Source: Companilactobacillus ginsenosidimutans
GTDB taxonomy: Bacteria > Bacillota > Bacilli > Lactobacillales > Lactobacillaceae
Reading direction: 5' to 3'
Assembly (NCBI RefSeq): GCF_001050475.1
Contig: NZ_CP012034.1
Coordinates: 124,001-188,000, forward strand
DNA length: 64,000 nucleotides
Program-made: the position numbers and the translations under genes
Notes under the pieces: generated by a model
What the model saw: the letters and a program-made list of their open reading frames with translations, nothing else
The model's database searches: none
What the model was told of the DNA's origin: nothing
Shown: positions 17,726 to 26,324 of the stretch, piece by piece
Position numbering within the stretch: the stretch's first letter is position 1
Layout: every line of letters starts with the position of its first letter

Positions 17726-19238
17726 TTTGATGAATATCCTCAAAACACAGCACCAAGATATCTTGAATTCAGTTGGGCAACATTTAAGTATCTCACTGAT
17801 CTCATTATTAATTGCTGCTGTAATAGCGATTCCTTTAGCAATATATTTGAGAAGATACAAAAAGGTAGCTGAAGTAGTATTACAAATTACTAGTATTTTT
17901 CAGACGATTCCCAGTTTGGCACTGTTAGGAATTTTGATTCCGTTTGTAGGTATCGGAACAGTTCCTGCAGTAATTGCATTAGTTGTCTACGCGGTTATGC
18001 CGATTTTCCAAAATACTTACACTGGTTTCACCTCGATTGATCCAAGTTTAGAAGAGGCAGCCTATGCATTTGGTTTGTCGAAATATCGAAGACTGACAAG
18101 AATTGAATTGCCTTTAGCAATGCCACTAATTGTTTCAGGATTGAGAATTGCCATGGTCATGATTATTGGTACGGCAACTCTTGCAGCTTTAATTGGTGCC
18201 GGCGGTCTAGGTACATATATCTTATTGGGAATTGAAACCAACAACAATGCCTTACTAATAATTGGTGCTGTTTTGTCAGCAGCATTAGCATTGATTTTCT
18301 CTGCATTAATTCGGTTCATTGGTAAATTATCATTTAAAAAAATTATGTACGTCTTTGCCACTTTGCTAGTGCTTTTTGGTGGCTGGGGGATTTATTCCTC
18401 AGTTAGTAAACCACTATCTACAATTACCATTGCAGGTAAAATGGGTAGTGAACCAGAGATTTTAATCAACATGTATAAAGACTTGATTCAACAAGAAAAT
18501 CCCAAGCAAAAAGTTGAATTGAAGGCTAACTTTGGTACTACTAATTTCTTATATAAGGCGTTAAAAGCTGGTCAAATCGATGTTTATCCAGAATTTACTG
18601 GTACTGTCATGGAGACACTGGTCAAAGCTCAAAATTATGGCAAGAATCCAACCAAGATTTATCAGCAAGGTAAAACAATGCTAAAGCAGCAGGATAACCT
18701 AGATTACTTATCACCAATGAAGTATCAAAATGGTTATGCACTAGTTGTCTCAAAAGATTTTGCCAAGAAGTATAATCTCAAGAAGATTTCTGACTTGAGA
18801 GCTGTCCAGGATCAAGTAAAAGCTGGATTTGATATCGACTTTTTCAACCAAAAAGATGGTTATCCGGGGATCAAGAAACAGTACAATATTGATTTTGCCG
18901 ATACTAATACCATGCAACCAAGTATTCGTTATAAGGCAATCGCCTCAGGCAAAGTCAACTTGGTAGATGGTTACACAACTGATCCACAAGTTCAGAAGTA
19001 TCATTTAGTCGTACTTCAAGACGATAAACATTTCTTCCCACCATATCAAGGAGCACCCCTAGTACGTAATAAAGCACTAAAAGAACACCCAGATATGAAG
19101 AAAGCTTTGGATAAGTTATCAGGTAAGATTTCGACTAAAGATATGCAGAAAATGAATTACCAAGTAACTTTCCAACACAAGAAAGCTAAAACAGTTGCAC
19201 ATGATTATTTAGTTGAGCATAAATTATTAGACAAATAA
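17718..19238 (+). CDS. ABC transporter permease fused to substrate-binding protein (OpuC / EgtU type)
   Basis: Residues ~1-215 are a six-helix permease with the EAAYAFGLSKYRRLTRIELP coupling loop; after a short helix (~217-232) residues ~240-506 form a periplasmic-type glycine-betaine binding domain with EFTGTVMETL and GYTTDPQV segments. Permease-binder fusions of this sort import glycine betaine, carnitine or choline, and one branch (EgtU) imports ergothioneine. TTG 17718 is 6 nt after AAGGAGG and overlaps the ATPase gene. The convergent PTS gene lies beyond a terminator. Confidence 0.88.
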   Translation: MNNLMNILKTQHQDILNSVGQHLSISLISLLIAAVIAIPLAIYLRRYKKVAEVVLQITSIFQTIPSLALLGILIPFVGIGTVPAVIALVVYAVMPIFQNTYTGFTSIDPSLEEAAYAFGLSKYRRLTRIELPLAMPLIVSGLRIAMVMIIGTATLAALIGAGGLGTYILLGIETNNNALLIIGAVLSAALALIFSALIRFIGKLSFKKIMYVFATLLVLFGGWGIYSSVSKPLSTITIAGKMGSEPEILINMYKDLIQQENPKQKVELKANFGTTNFLYKALKAGQIDVYPEFTGTVMETLVKAQNYGKNPTKIYQQGKTMLKQQDNLDYLSPMKYQNGYALVVSKDFAKKYNLKKISDLRAVQDQVKAGFDIDFFNQKDGYPGIKKQYNIDFADTNTMQPSIRYKAIASGKVNLVDGYTTDPQVQKYHLVVLQDDKHFFPPYQGAPLVRNKALKEHPDMKKALDKLSGKISTKDMQKMNYQVTFQHKKAKTVAHDYLVEHKLLDK

Positions 19239-19270
19239 AAAAAGTGATATCCGAAAGGGTATCGCTTTTT
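19239..19270. terminator. Bidirectional terminator between converging genes
   Basis: A hairpin with a GAAA tetraloop, arms AAAAAGTGATATCC and GGGTATCGCTTTTT, directly follows the transporter stop. A-rich and T-rich ends let it serve both this operon and the convergent PTS gene. Confidence 0.85.
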
Positions 19271-19277
19271 GCGTGTC

Positions 19278-21221
19278 TTAAGATTGTTCGACAAGTTGTC
19301 CAGCAACTGCTGTATCTGGAGGTGTGAGCTCCAGGATCTTGTCGCCTTTGGAAACTTTGGTAGCAATTTTAACTATGTCTGAAAATTCATTTGTATTGGT
19401 AATGACAAGCATAACAGTTGGATCATATCCAGCTGACTTAATTTCATCGACATCAAATGTTCCTAGAACGTCACCCTTTTTGACGATGTCACCTTGCTTA
19501 ACATTTGAAGTGAAATACTTACCTTTTAAGTTAACAGTATTGATACCAATGTGAATGAGCACCTCGGCACCAGCTTTTGTTTTCATACCGTAAGCGTGTT
19601 TTGTAGGGTAGGCAACTGTTACAGTACCATCAGCGACAGCATAGACATTACCGTCAGTAGGTTCAATTGCAGCTCCTTTACCCATTAACTCAGCTGAGAA
19701 GACATCGTCATTTGTATCTGACAGTGAGATAACATTACCAGATACTGGTGTGATAATAGTTTGAGCACCAAGCATGGCATTTGAAACTTTGTGCAATTCG
19801 TCTTTTTTACTTAATTCAGTTATTTTTCCGTAAATAAGGGTAATTGCAAATCCAAGTACCATACTGAATAAACTACATAGAATGAATGGAATATACGAAT
19901 CAGTTGGTACTGACAAGAAACCAATAATTCCAGTAACACCTAGTGTATTACCGACAACGTCATTTAATCCTATAAAGATACCTGCAATACCAGAGGCAAT
20001 CATTCCGCAATAGAAGGGGTAGCGCATCTTTAAATTAACACCGAAGATGGCAGGTTCGGTAATGCCCATTAAAGCGGAGATTCCAGACGATGTGGCAACT
20101 CCACGTTGTTTCTTACTTTTGGAAAGGAATAGAACTGAAAGACAAGCACCAGCTTGAGCCAAGTTTGCAATTGTGACGATAGGGAAAATAAAGTCACCAC
20201 CTAGATTAGCATTGGATAAAATCTGAGTTTCAATCGCTGGCAAACTTTGCTGGAGTCCGGTGATTACAAGTAATGGATATAGTATTCCGAGTATTGCTGA
20301 TCCAATAAATCCTGAGAAGTTATAAACTGCAACGGCACCTTGCAAAATGATGTTAGATAGATTGGTAATAAGTGGACCAACAGCCGCGAAAGCAATAGCA
20401 CCAACAACAAAAATTGTAATCATAGGTGTAAAAATATAATTCATTGAGTTCGGCATAATTTTCTTTAGAAGTTTTTCAGCATTAGCAGCAACCCAGGAAA
20501 TAACGATTGCTGGAAAGACTTGACCTTGATATTCAACTTGCTTAAATGACGAGCCTAGTAAATTTGAATAAGTCATTTTACCAGAACTCATGAACATGGT
20601 TAAATCAGATCCGTTCAAGAGATGCGGCATAATCATCGCCATACCAATAATGGCACCAATATAAGCACTACCACCAAATCGCTTGGTAGCAGTAAATCCA
20701 ACCAGTGCAGGTAGGAAAACATAAGGGGTCATACCAATTAATTGCATGTAACCAACAATTCCCTTGATTTGCGGAAAAGTGTCGACAACAGAATTAGCAC
20801 CAAATAAGTTACGTACGGTCAATAATGTAAATAGTGAAAGTAGTAAACCACCAGAAACGATAGCAGGAATGAGTGGAATAAAAATATCTGCCATTAACTT
20901 AGTAAACGAAACAATAATATTTGGTTTTTTATTATCAACCTTAATTTCTTTGATCTCATCTGGAGACATTTCCTTTAGATGAGTCTTTTTGATGAGCTGA
21001 CTATAAACTTGCTCAACCCGTCCCGGACCAATAATGATTTGATATTGGCCATCAATATAAACAGTTCCCTTAATATCCGGACATGCGTCCAGTTTTTCTT
21101 GATTAATTTTAGATACATCTTGGACAATAAGACGTAATCTAGTGGCACAGTGGGATGCGGCAACAAAGTTATTCTTGCCAATAGCAGAAATAATCGTGTC
21201 AGCAACTTTGCTATAGTCCAT
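19278..21221 (-). CDS. PTS EIIBCA permease, sucrose/trehalose family
   Basis: The 647-aa protein has EIIB first (phosphocysteine in SHCATRLRL near residue 25), an EIIC membrane domain (~100-470, with FTATKRFGGSAYIGA and GITEPAIFGVNLKMRYPF) and a C-terminal EIIA domain with the phospho-His in VLIHIGINTVNLKG. The B-C-A order and EIIB sequence place it among sucrose/trehalose-type permeases of the glucose superfamily; the exact sugar is not decided. ATG at 21221 has GGGAGG 6 nt upstream; a TTG two codons earlier overlaps that site. No hydrolase or regulator is adjacent. Confidence 0.88.
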   Translation of the reverse strand: MDYSKVADTIISAIGKNNFVAASHCATRLRLIVQDVSKINQEKLDACPDIKGTVYIDGQYQIIIGPGRVEQVYSQLIKKTHLKEMSPDEIKEIKVDNKKPNIIVSFTKLMADIFIPLIPAIVSGGLLLSLFTLLTVRNLFGANSVVDTFPQIKGIVGYMQLIGMTPYVFLPALVGFTATKRFGGSAYIGAIIGMAMIMPHLLNGSDLTMFMSSGKMTYSNLLGSSFKQVEYQGQVFPAIVISWVAANAEKLLKKIMPNSMNYIFTPMITIFVVGAIAFAAVGPLITNLSNIILQGAVAVYNFSGFIGSAILGILYPLLVITGLQQSLPAIETQILSNANLGGDFIFPIVTIANLAQAGACLSVLFLSKSKKQRGVATSSGISALMGITEPAIFGVNLKMRYPFYCGMIASGIAGIFIGLNDVVGNTLGVTGIIGFLSVPTDSYIPFILCSLFSMVLGFAITLIYGKITELSKKDELHKVSNAMLGAQTIITPVSGNVISLSDTNDDVFSAELMGKGAAIEPTDGNVYAVADGTVTVAYPTKHAYGMKTKAGAEVLIHIGINTVNLKGKYFTSNVKQGDIVKKGDVLGTFDVDEIKSAGYDPTVMLVITNTNEFSDIVKIATKVSKGDKILELTPPDTAVAGQLVEQS

Positions 21222-21277
21222 AGTCAACCTCCCTAATTAATGAAAATAATTAATACTGTTATCAATTAAATTAATAA

Positions 21278-21295
21278 TATCAAATTAATTTGATA
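21278..21295. promoter_or_regulatory. 18-bp perfect palindrome upstream of the PTS gene
   Basis: TATCAAATTAATTTGATA reads the same on both strands and lies 57-74 bp upstream of the PTS start, with a related imperfect AT-rich copy nearby (21260-21279). It is placed as a repressor operator would be, but the AT-rich content makes chance palindromy more likely than usual. Confidence 0.4.
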
Positions 21296-21440
21296 GTTTT
21301 TTGTCACAGTTAATTAATTTATCTTTCTAAAATTGTATTGTTTTTTTACTCTTATTTTATCGTATTACTTTTTTATTTTATTTACAGGTTTAATGATTGG
21401 AAATCAAAGAATTTTTTAGTATAGGATGCAGTTTTTTGAT

Positions 21441-21681
21441 GTTCACTGTCGTTCTCCGGTCAAGTTCTCTGGGAGGATGGGAACGCTGTGATGCGATTTA
21501 AGGGAACGTATGAGCTAAAGCTCATGCGCAACAGTCATAAAGTTGGCTACGCCTACGAACAATAAGGATGTCACAACCCGAAAAATCTAAAGACTCGCAT
21601 TTTGTCTAAGATTGCCCGATGGCAATCAAAGACAAACGCCACGGCTGCCCCCCCAGAGCACTTGACCTGCGAACTGGGGAG
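21441..21681 (+). repeat. Structured intergenic repeat E1
   Basis: Copy 1 of the six-member family. It opens GTTCACTGTC, then basal stem GTTC (21451-21454), internal loop TCC, and a long arm 21458-21476 that pairs with 21648-21667 with two mismatches; the far side has loop TGC (21668-21670) and closing GAAC (21671-21674). Inside are a CCGAAAAATCT stretch with ACTCG and a hairpin TTTGTCTAAGATTGCC paired with GGCAATCAAAGACAAA, then AACGCCACGGCT. It has the longest interior of the six. It is visibly GC-richer than its surroundings. A second GGTTCACTGCC at 21712 may be a remnant of another copy. Confidence 0.8.
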
Positions 21682-21895
21682 GATCAAAAATCTTCTTCTT
21701 GTGTGTGGTGAGGTTCACTGCCGCACTTCGTGCTAAGTTGGTAAACCAGTTCACTCCAATAATCCATTTAAATCATCTTGATAATTTGTAAGATATCAGT
21801 GAAACACCGTTTTTGTCTTTGAATTTACTATTTAAAAGTAACTTCAAAAAGCAAATGGTGCTTGTTTTCCATACAAGAAAATGAGTTAGCCTCAG

Positions 21896-22075
21896 ATCCA
21901 GCCTGGAGGTAAAGTTCGGCGGGGGCCCGAGCCGTGGCGTTCATGTTTGCCTGCCAAAGGGCAGGCTTACATGAAAACCGAGTTCCGAGATTTTTCGGTC
22001 CGTGAAAAAGCTCGGAATCGTGTTCACAGCGACCACGGCCCCCGCCGAACTTTACCGGAAGGCGGAAGTGAACCA
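21896..22075 (-). repeat. Structured intergenic repeat E2
   Basis: Copy 2, opposite in orientation to E1 and only ~215 bp away. Outer arms 21908-21927 and 22037-22056 are perfectly complementary over 20 bp. Read on the minus strand it runs GGTTCACTTCC, basal GCCT, loop TCC, arm, core with CCGAAAAATCT, a hairpin GCCTGCC-CTTT-GGCAGGC, AACGCCACGGCTC, arm, loop TCC, basal AGGC. The core wording matches E1 although the arms are different in sequence. Confidence 0.82.
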
Positions 22076-22216
22076 TCTACTAAAACCAACTCATTTTTGA
22101 CCAAATTTCTTTAGGATTGTTAACCCGCATACATCTCAAAATCACAATATAATTGAAATTGTTCAAAGTAATAAATAAATAATTAAATTGAGATATCAAC
22201 AAAAGGAGAGATGAAC

Positions 22217-23254
22217 ATGCTAGATACCGAATACTCAACCGAACTGCATCGTCTTCATAAAATTGGTCCCGTAGACATACCACATATCAATGGAGTGAAA
22301 ATCATTGTCAAAGATCGTTTGGATGCACATACTTATGATCCAAATGTTCTTCAAAGTGTTAAAAAGCTGGGCGATAACCCGGTTATGTCGAAGGATTTGA
22401 AGAGTTTACGTGCTGGTTCACATGCTGATATCGATGCTCAAATTAACTTTGATGATATTGAAGTTACCGATGAAGAAACTCGGGAAATGGGTCGGGCCGT
22501 TCATTACTTAAAAATTTTCAAAAAGGGTAATGAAGATTCGAATAAAATTTTAGTTTATGTCCATGGTGGTGCTTATTACGGTGGAAACGCTGAGGATACT
22601 GAGATTCCGCTTAGAATTATGGCTAAAACTTTTGACGGTATCATTTATAGTGTTGATTATGGTCGTTGTCCTGAGCATCCATTTCCTTCTTCAATTCTTG
22701 ATTGTTTGGCTGTGGTTGCAGATGTCACTAGGGATAATGATAATATCACTATTGCTGGGGATTCGGCCGGTGCTTCAATTGCGCTTGGTGTCAGTCAATT
22801 AGCTCATGAGTTGGGTGTCTGTGATATTGATAATCATATCTTATTTTATCCGACTGTAATTCATGGTTCCAATCTTGAAGGACCACTCTGGGATGACAAA
22901 AAAATTTCAATTATTCCTAGTGAGCGAAAATATTTGCATGCTAATTATGTGCAATTTAAGCAACTTGATAGAATCATGACAGGATTTTATTTGAATGGTA
23001 GAGATGTTAATTTGCATTCGCCAATTATTTCGCCATTATATGCGGATCCGACTTTATTCAAGCGAGTAACAATTCTAATTGGTGAGTTTGATCCATTCAG
23101 ACTTCAAGCTGAATCATTTGCTGAAGAGGTTGGAACTGCTGGTGGAGATGTTACTTTCATTAGATACGGTGGAATGGGACATGCTTTCTTGAACTTAATT
23201 GGTAAATCTGCCGCTAGTGAAGATGCTTTAAAGGAAGCCGTTTTGCATGCATAA
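22217..23254 (+). CDS. Alpha/beta hydrolase, hormone-sensitive-lipase-type esterase
   Basis: The 345-aa protein has the HSL oxyanion motif VHGGAYYGGN, nucleophile Ser in IAGDSAGAS, the acid in GEFDPFRL and His in GGMGHAFLN, so it is a complete carboxylesterase triad. ATG 22217 was preferred because GGAG lies 8 nt upstream; ATG 22211 is only 2 nt from it. The N-terminal ~100 residues are longer than the minimal esterase and may form a cap. Substrate is not evident. It is a single-gene unit between E2 and a terminator. Confidence 0.85.
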   Translation: MLDTEYSTELHRLHKIGPVDIPHINGVKIIVKDRLDAHTYDPNVLQSVKKLGDNPVMSKDLKSLRAGSHADIDAQINFDDIEVTDEETREMGRAVHYLKIFKKGNEDSNKILVYVHGGAYYGGNAEDTEIPLRIMAKTFDGIIYSVDYGRCPEHPFPSSILDCLAVVADVTRDNDNITIAGDSAGASIALGVSQLAHELGVCDIDNHILFYPTVIHGSNLEGPLWDDKKISIIPSERKYLHANYVQFKQLDRIMTGFYLNGRDVNLHSPIISPLYADPTLFKRVTILIGEFDPFRLQAESFAEEVGTAGGDVTFIRYGGMGHAFLNLIGKSAASEDALKEAVLHA

Positions 23255-23255
23255 A

Positions 23256-23288
23256 AAAAGAGATTGGAATTTTATCCAATCTCTCTTT
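23256..23288. terminator. Bidirectional terminator between esterase and MATE genes
   Basis: Arms AGAGATTGGA (23259-23268) and TCCAATCTCT (23275-23284) pair perfectly over 10 bp around a 6-nt loop, with A-rich sequence before and CTTTG after. Confidence 0.8.
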
Positions 23289-23296
23289 GTGTACAT

Positions 23297-24670
23297 TTAA
23301 TTTTTAGCTTCAATTTCTTCAACTCTGTCGTGCAATTGAGTTCTTTGTTTACGCAATTCTTTCATAGTTAAGTTCCATGTTCCAACAAGAACTAATGTTG
23401 AACCAATCCAAGCAAGAGGGTTGGCCATTGCTGCTCCTAAGAATCCGAATGCTTTAATAAGAACAACACTAGCGAAGATACGCATAATCAATTCAGCAAT
23501 ACCTGCAATGGTTGGGGCCTTTTGATTACCCAATCCTTGCAATGTATATCTGACGATAAAGAGAATTGATAGTACAAAATACATTGTTCCGTTGAAGTTG
23601 AAATATGTTTGAACTAAGTTAAGAATCTTTGGTTGGTAACCACTCATGAATAGTTTGGAAATATCTTTTCCAAAGAAGACAAGTAAGATACCAATTGTGG
23701 CACTCGATCCAACGGATAAAACTATTCCATCTTTGACACCTTTGAGAATCCTTGAATATTTTTTTGCTCCAAGATTTTGGGCAGTGTAGTTTACCAACGA
23801 GATACCGAAACTCATGGCAGGAAGTGTAGCAATCTGTTCAATTCTACCTGCGACTGTGTAAGCTGCAACTGCTGATGCACCTAAAGTATTTAGCATGAAT
23901 TGGAGGATGATAGCACCGATAGCAATAATCGATGATTGAAATCCCATTGGCATACTAATACCGAGTAAGTGCTTGATTTCAGCTTTATCAATCACAAAGT
24001 CATTTCGACTCAAAATCAAATATGGTATTTTAGCACGAATATATACATATAAAGTAATTAGAGTAATTGTTTGTGCGGTAACAGTAGCTAAACCAGCACC
24101 GGCGACGCCCATGTGGAATACTAAAATAAAAATAAGTTCTAACACAATATTTAAGATAGTGCTTACGATTAAGAAGAACAGTGGAACACGAGTATTTCCT
24201 AGTGCACGCATTGTATTTCCTAAAAAGTCGAAACCAACAAATGAGAATATTCCGGCAAAAATCATTTCAAGGAAAATGAATGAATCATGTATCAATTCCT
24301 TGGGTGTTTGCATAACTACAAGTAATGGATAGGCGATTATTACGGCGATTACCGTGAAAACTACAGTAATACCAAGGTAAATAATGATACCAGAAGCAAA
24401 ACTTTTCCGAACGCCTTGCATATCACCAGCACCGTATCTTTGCGCGGTCAAAATCGCCAGCCCACTGGTTATACCTTGTGCAAATCAAATTACCAGTGCA
24501 GTCAGTCCACCGGTGGCACCGACAGCAGCCAAAGCATCAACACTAATTGTTTTACCAACAATTAATGTATCAATGAAACTGTAAAACTGTTGGAAGAAAT
24601 TTCCTAATAATAGCGGAATCGTATATAAAAAGATAGCTTTCATAGGTCTTCCAGTTGTTAGATCAATCAT
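23297..24670 (-). pseudogene. MATE-family multidrug efflux transporter, interrupted by an in-frame TGA
   Basis: Codons 1-61 (MIDLTTGRPMKAIFLYTIPLLLGN... to GLTALVI) and the 384-codon remainder (starting FAQGITSGLAILTAQRYGAGD) are in the same frame, separated by a single TGA (TCA at 24485-24487 on the plus strand). A TGG tryptophan there would restore a full ~457-aa, twelve-helix MATE pump. The start has AGGAGG 8 nt upstream. So the gene is intact apart from one nonsense codon: either a recent pseudogene, or a sequencing error. A shorter product from an internal start would lack the first helix. Confidence 0.85.
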
Positions 24671-24943
24671 CGACTAGCCTCCTTTCATTTTTCATTCGAA
24701 TATTTTAACACTAGTTTGATGAAACTTGCTGTAAATTGTATTGAATAATAGAATTAAGACAAGAAATTAAAAATATTTATTTTAATTATCAAGATTTTAA
24801 GAAAAATATCTGTTAAGGTTAAAGGGAGCGTTAATAGTGAAATTTGTCCCGATTCATGCTAAAACATAAGCAGGGGAATGGGATAATTTTTTTAAATTAT
24901 CACAAACACAAATCATTTAACCTAATCAGAAAGGGATGACATT

Positions 24944-25732
24944 ATGAAAAGCTATAAGGGAGTCGTCTTTTTTGATTTAGATGGAACTTTGTTTGACGAC
25001 GATAAAAATGTATCTGATCGAAATTTGCTATCGTTAGACCTACTCAGGGAAAATGACTATTTGCCTGTCATTGATACAGGCAGAAATCAATTTGAAATTC
25101 AGGATTTAATCGACAAAGGAAAGTTTGACTCCTTTATTACCGCAAACGGAAGTTATGTAGTTTACGAAGGAAAAGCAATCGATGTCCAAGAAATCCCACA
25201 AAAAATAAACGCTAATATCGTCCAATTTGCTAGCCACTTTAATGAAGAAGTAGCATTTTACAACAACGTAGGTTGTGCAGTAACAGGTGGCAATCAGATG
25301 GTAACCGACAATTATAAAGCTTTAGGTCTAAAAGAAGTAATCGACCCAGATTTTTATAAAAATAATGTAATAAACTTTACGTTCGTATATACACCAGTAG
25401 GTGAAAATGATCATCAAGCCAAATACGAAGAAATATTCGGCAGTGATTTAACCTTTTACCGAAATAATCCCAGAGGCTTAGACGTAGTATTAAATGGAGT
25501 CTCAAAAGCGGCCGGAATAAGAAGCCTAATCAAACACGCAGGCCTAGAAGGTCTACCAACATACGCCTTCGGAGATGGAAACAACGACATCCCAATGTTC
25601 AAAGAAGTAGATAATCCAGTAGCAATGAGAAATGGACTAACAGTAGCAAAATCAAACGCAAAGTATATCACAAAAGAAGACAATAATCACAGCGGAGTTT
25701 ATTTCGAGTTGAGAGAGTTGAAATTAATATAA
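24944..25732 (+). CDS. HAD-superfamily Cof-type sugar-phosphate phosphatase
   Basis: The 262-aa protein has HAD motif I FFDLDGTLF (catalytic Asp pair), motif II within NGSYVVYEG, a C2B cap, a motif III Lys region in SKAAGIRSLIKHAGL and motif IV FGDGNNDIPMF. This is the IIB Cof/YidA group, which dephosphorylates sugar phosphates or phosphorylated cofactors; the substrate is unknown. GAAAGGGATG precedes the ATG. Downstream is the 114-bp repeat array. Confidence 0.88.
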   Translation: MKSYKGVVFFDLDGTLFDDDKNVSDRNLLSLDLLRENDYLPVIDTGRNQFEIQDLIDKGKFDSFITANGSYVVYEGKAIDVQEIPQKINANIVQFASHFNEEVAFYNNVGCAVTGGNQMVTDNYKALGLKEVIDPDFYKNNVINFTFVYTPVGENDHQAKYEEIFGSDLTFYRNNPRGLDVVLNGVSKAAGIRSLIKHAGLEGLPTYAFGDGNNDIPMFKEVDNPVAMRNGLTVAKSNAKYITKEDNNHSGVYFELRELKLI

Positions 25733-25738
25733 AGCAGA

Positions 25739-26203
25739 GCGCAAATTGACATGCCCTGAAGACGGAGCACAAGACAGAAAAGACGGAGGGGGCGAAATCC
25801 CCCCGCAGTCTTTTCAGCCTTGTGTGCAGTCTTCAATGTCAATTTGCGCGTTTAAGCAAAACTAAAGCAAAGCGTTACAGCATGTTTAGCACAACTAAAG
25901 TGGGTGCGTAACACCCCGCAGCTTTGTCCGGCTTATATGCAGTATCCAGTGTTTATTTGTGCGTTTACGCAAAACTAAAGCAAAGTGTTACAGCATGTTT
26001 AGCACAACTAAAGTGGGGGCGAAATCCCCCCGCAGTCTTTTCAGCCTTGTGTGCAGTCTTCAATGTCAATTTGCGCGTTTAAGCAAAACTAAAGCAAAGC
26101 GTTACAGCATGTTTAGCACAACTAAAGTGGGGGCGAAATCCCCCCGCAGTCTTTTCAGCCTTGTGTGCAGTCTTCAATGTCAATTTGCGCGTTTAAGCAA
26201 GAC
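25739..26203. repeat. 114-bp tandem repeat array with a giant hairpin in its first unit
   Basis: Four units with a period of 113-114 bp are set by the GGGGGCGAAATCCCCCC hairpin at 25788, 26015 and 26129 and a diverged GGGTGCGTAACACCCC version at 25902. Each unit carries GCAGTCTTTTCAGCC, TTGTGTGCAGTCTTCAATG and AATTTGCGCGTTTAAGC. In unit 1 the 5' part is replaced by sequence complementary to the 3' part, so 25739-25850 folds into a ~110-nt imperfect hairpin (GCGCAAATTGACAT facing ATGTCAATTTGCGC). Units 3 and 4 are almost identical, unit 2 is diverged. No protein gene is credible here. Confidence 0.85.
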
Positions 26204-26239
26204 CCGAGTGAATCGACCAGTAATACATAAAAAATAATA

Positions 26240-26278
26240 GGTACAGTACAAACCAAAAATTTGCACTGTACCTTTTTT
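26240..26278 (+). terminator. Intrinsic terminator after the repeat array
   Basis: GGTACAGT (26240-26247) pairs with ACTGTACC (26265-26272), extended by CAAA/TTTG, and is followed by six T. On the plus strand it would end transcripts coming from the HAD gene or the repeat array. Confidence 0.75.
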
Positions 26279-26282
26279 AATT

Positions 26283-26314
26283 AAAAAAAGACATCTCAAT
26301 CGAGACATCTTTCC
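26283..26314 (-). terminator. Probable terminator of the GH65 gene
   Basis: On the minus strand AAAGATGTCTC-GATT-GAGATGTCTTT forms an 11-bp stem with two G-U pairs and is followed by a T run, 11 bp after the GH65 stop. Confidence 0.6.
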
Positions 26315-26324
26315 AGTTTTTACT

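Noticed and set aside
21828..22076. 82-codon minus-strand frame through repeat E2
   Set aside because: Same reason: it is a by-product of the GC-rich hairpin.
24837..24869. 10-codon GTG frame with AAAGGGAG upstream, before the HAD gene
   Set aside because: Too short and without attenuator structure linked to it; the ribosome-like sequence can arise by chance in purine-rich DNA.
25741..26203. CRISPR array
   Set aside because: Units are contiguous ~114-bp repeats without spacers, and no cas gene is present.
25959..26237. A 92-codon forward frame with an internal repeat across the tandem array
   Set aside because: It is open only because the repeat period (114) is divisible by three; no ribosome site, no domain, and the DNA is dominated by hairpins.
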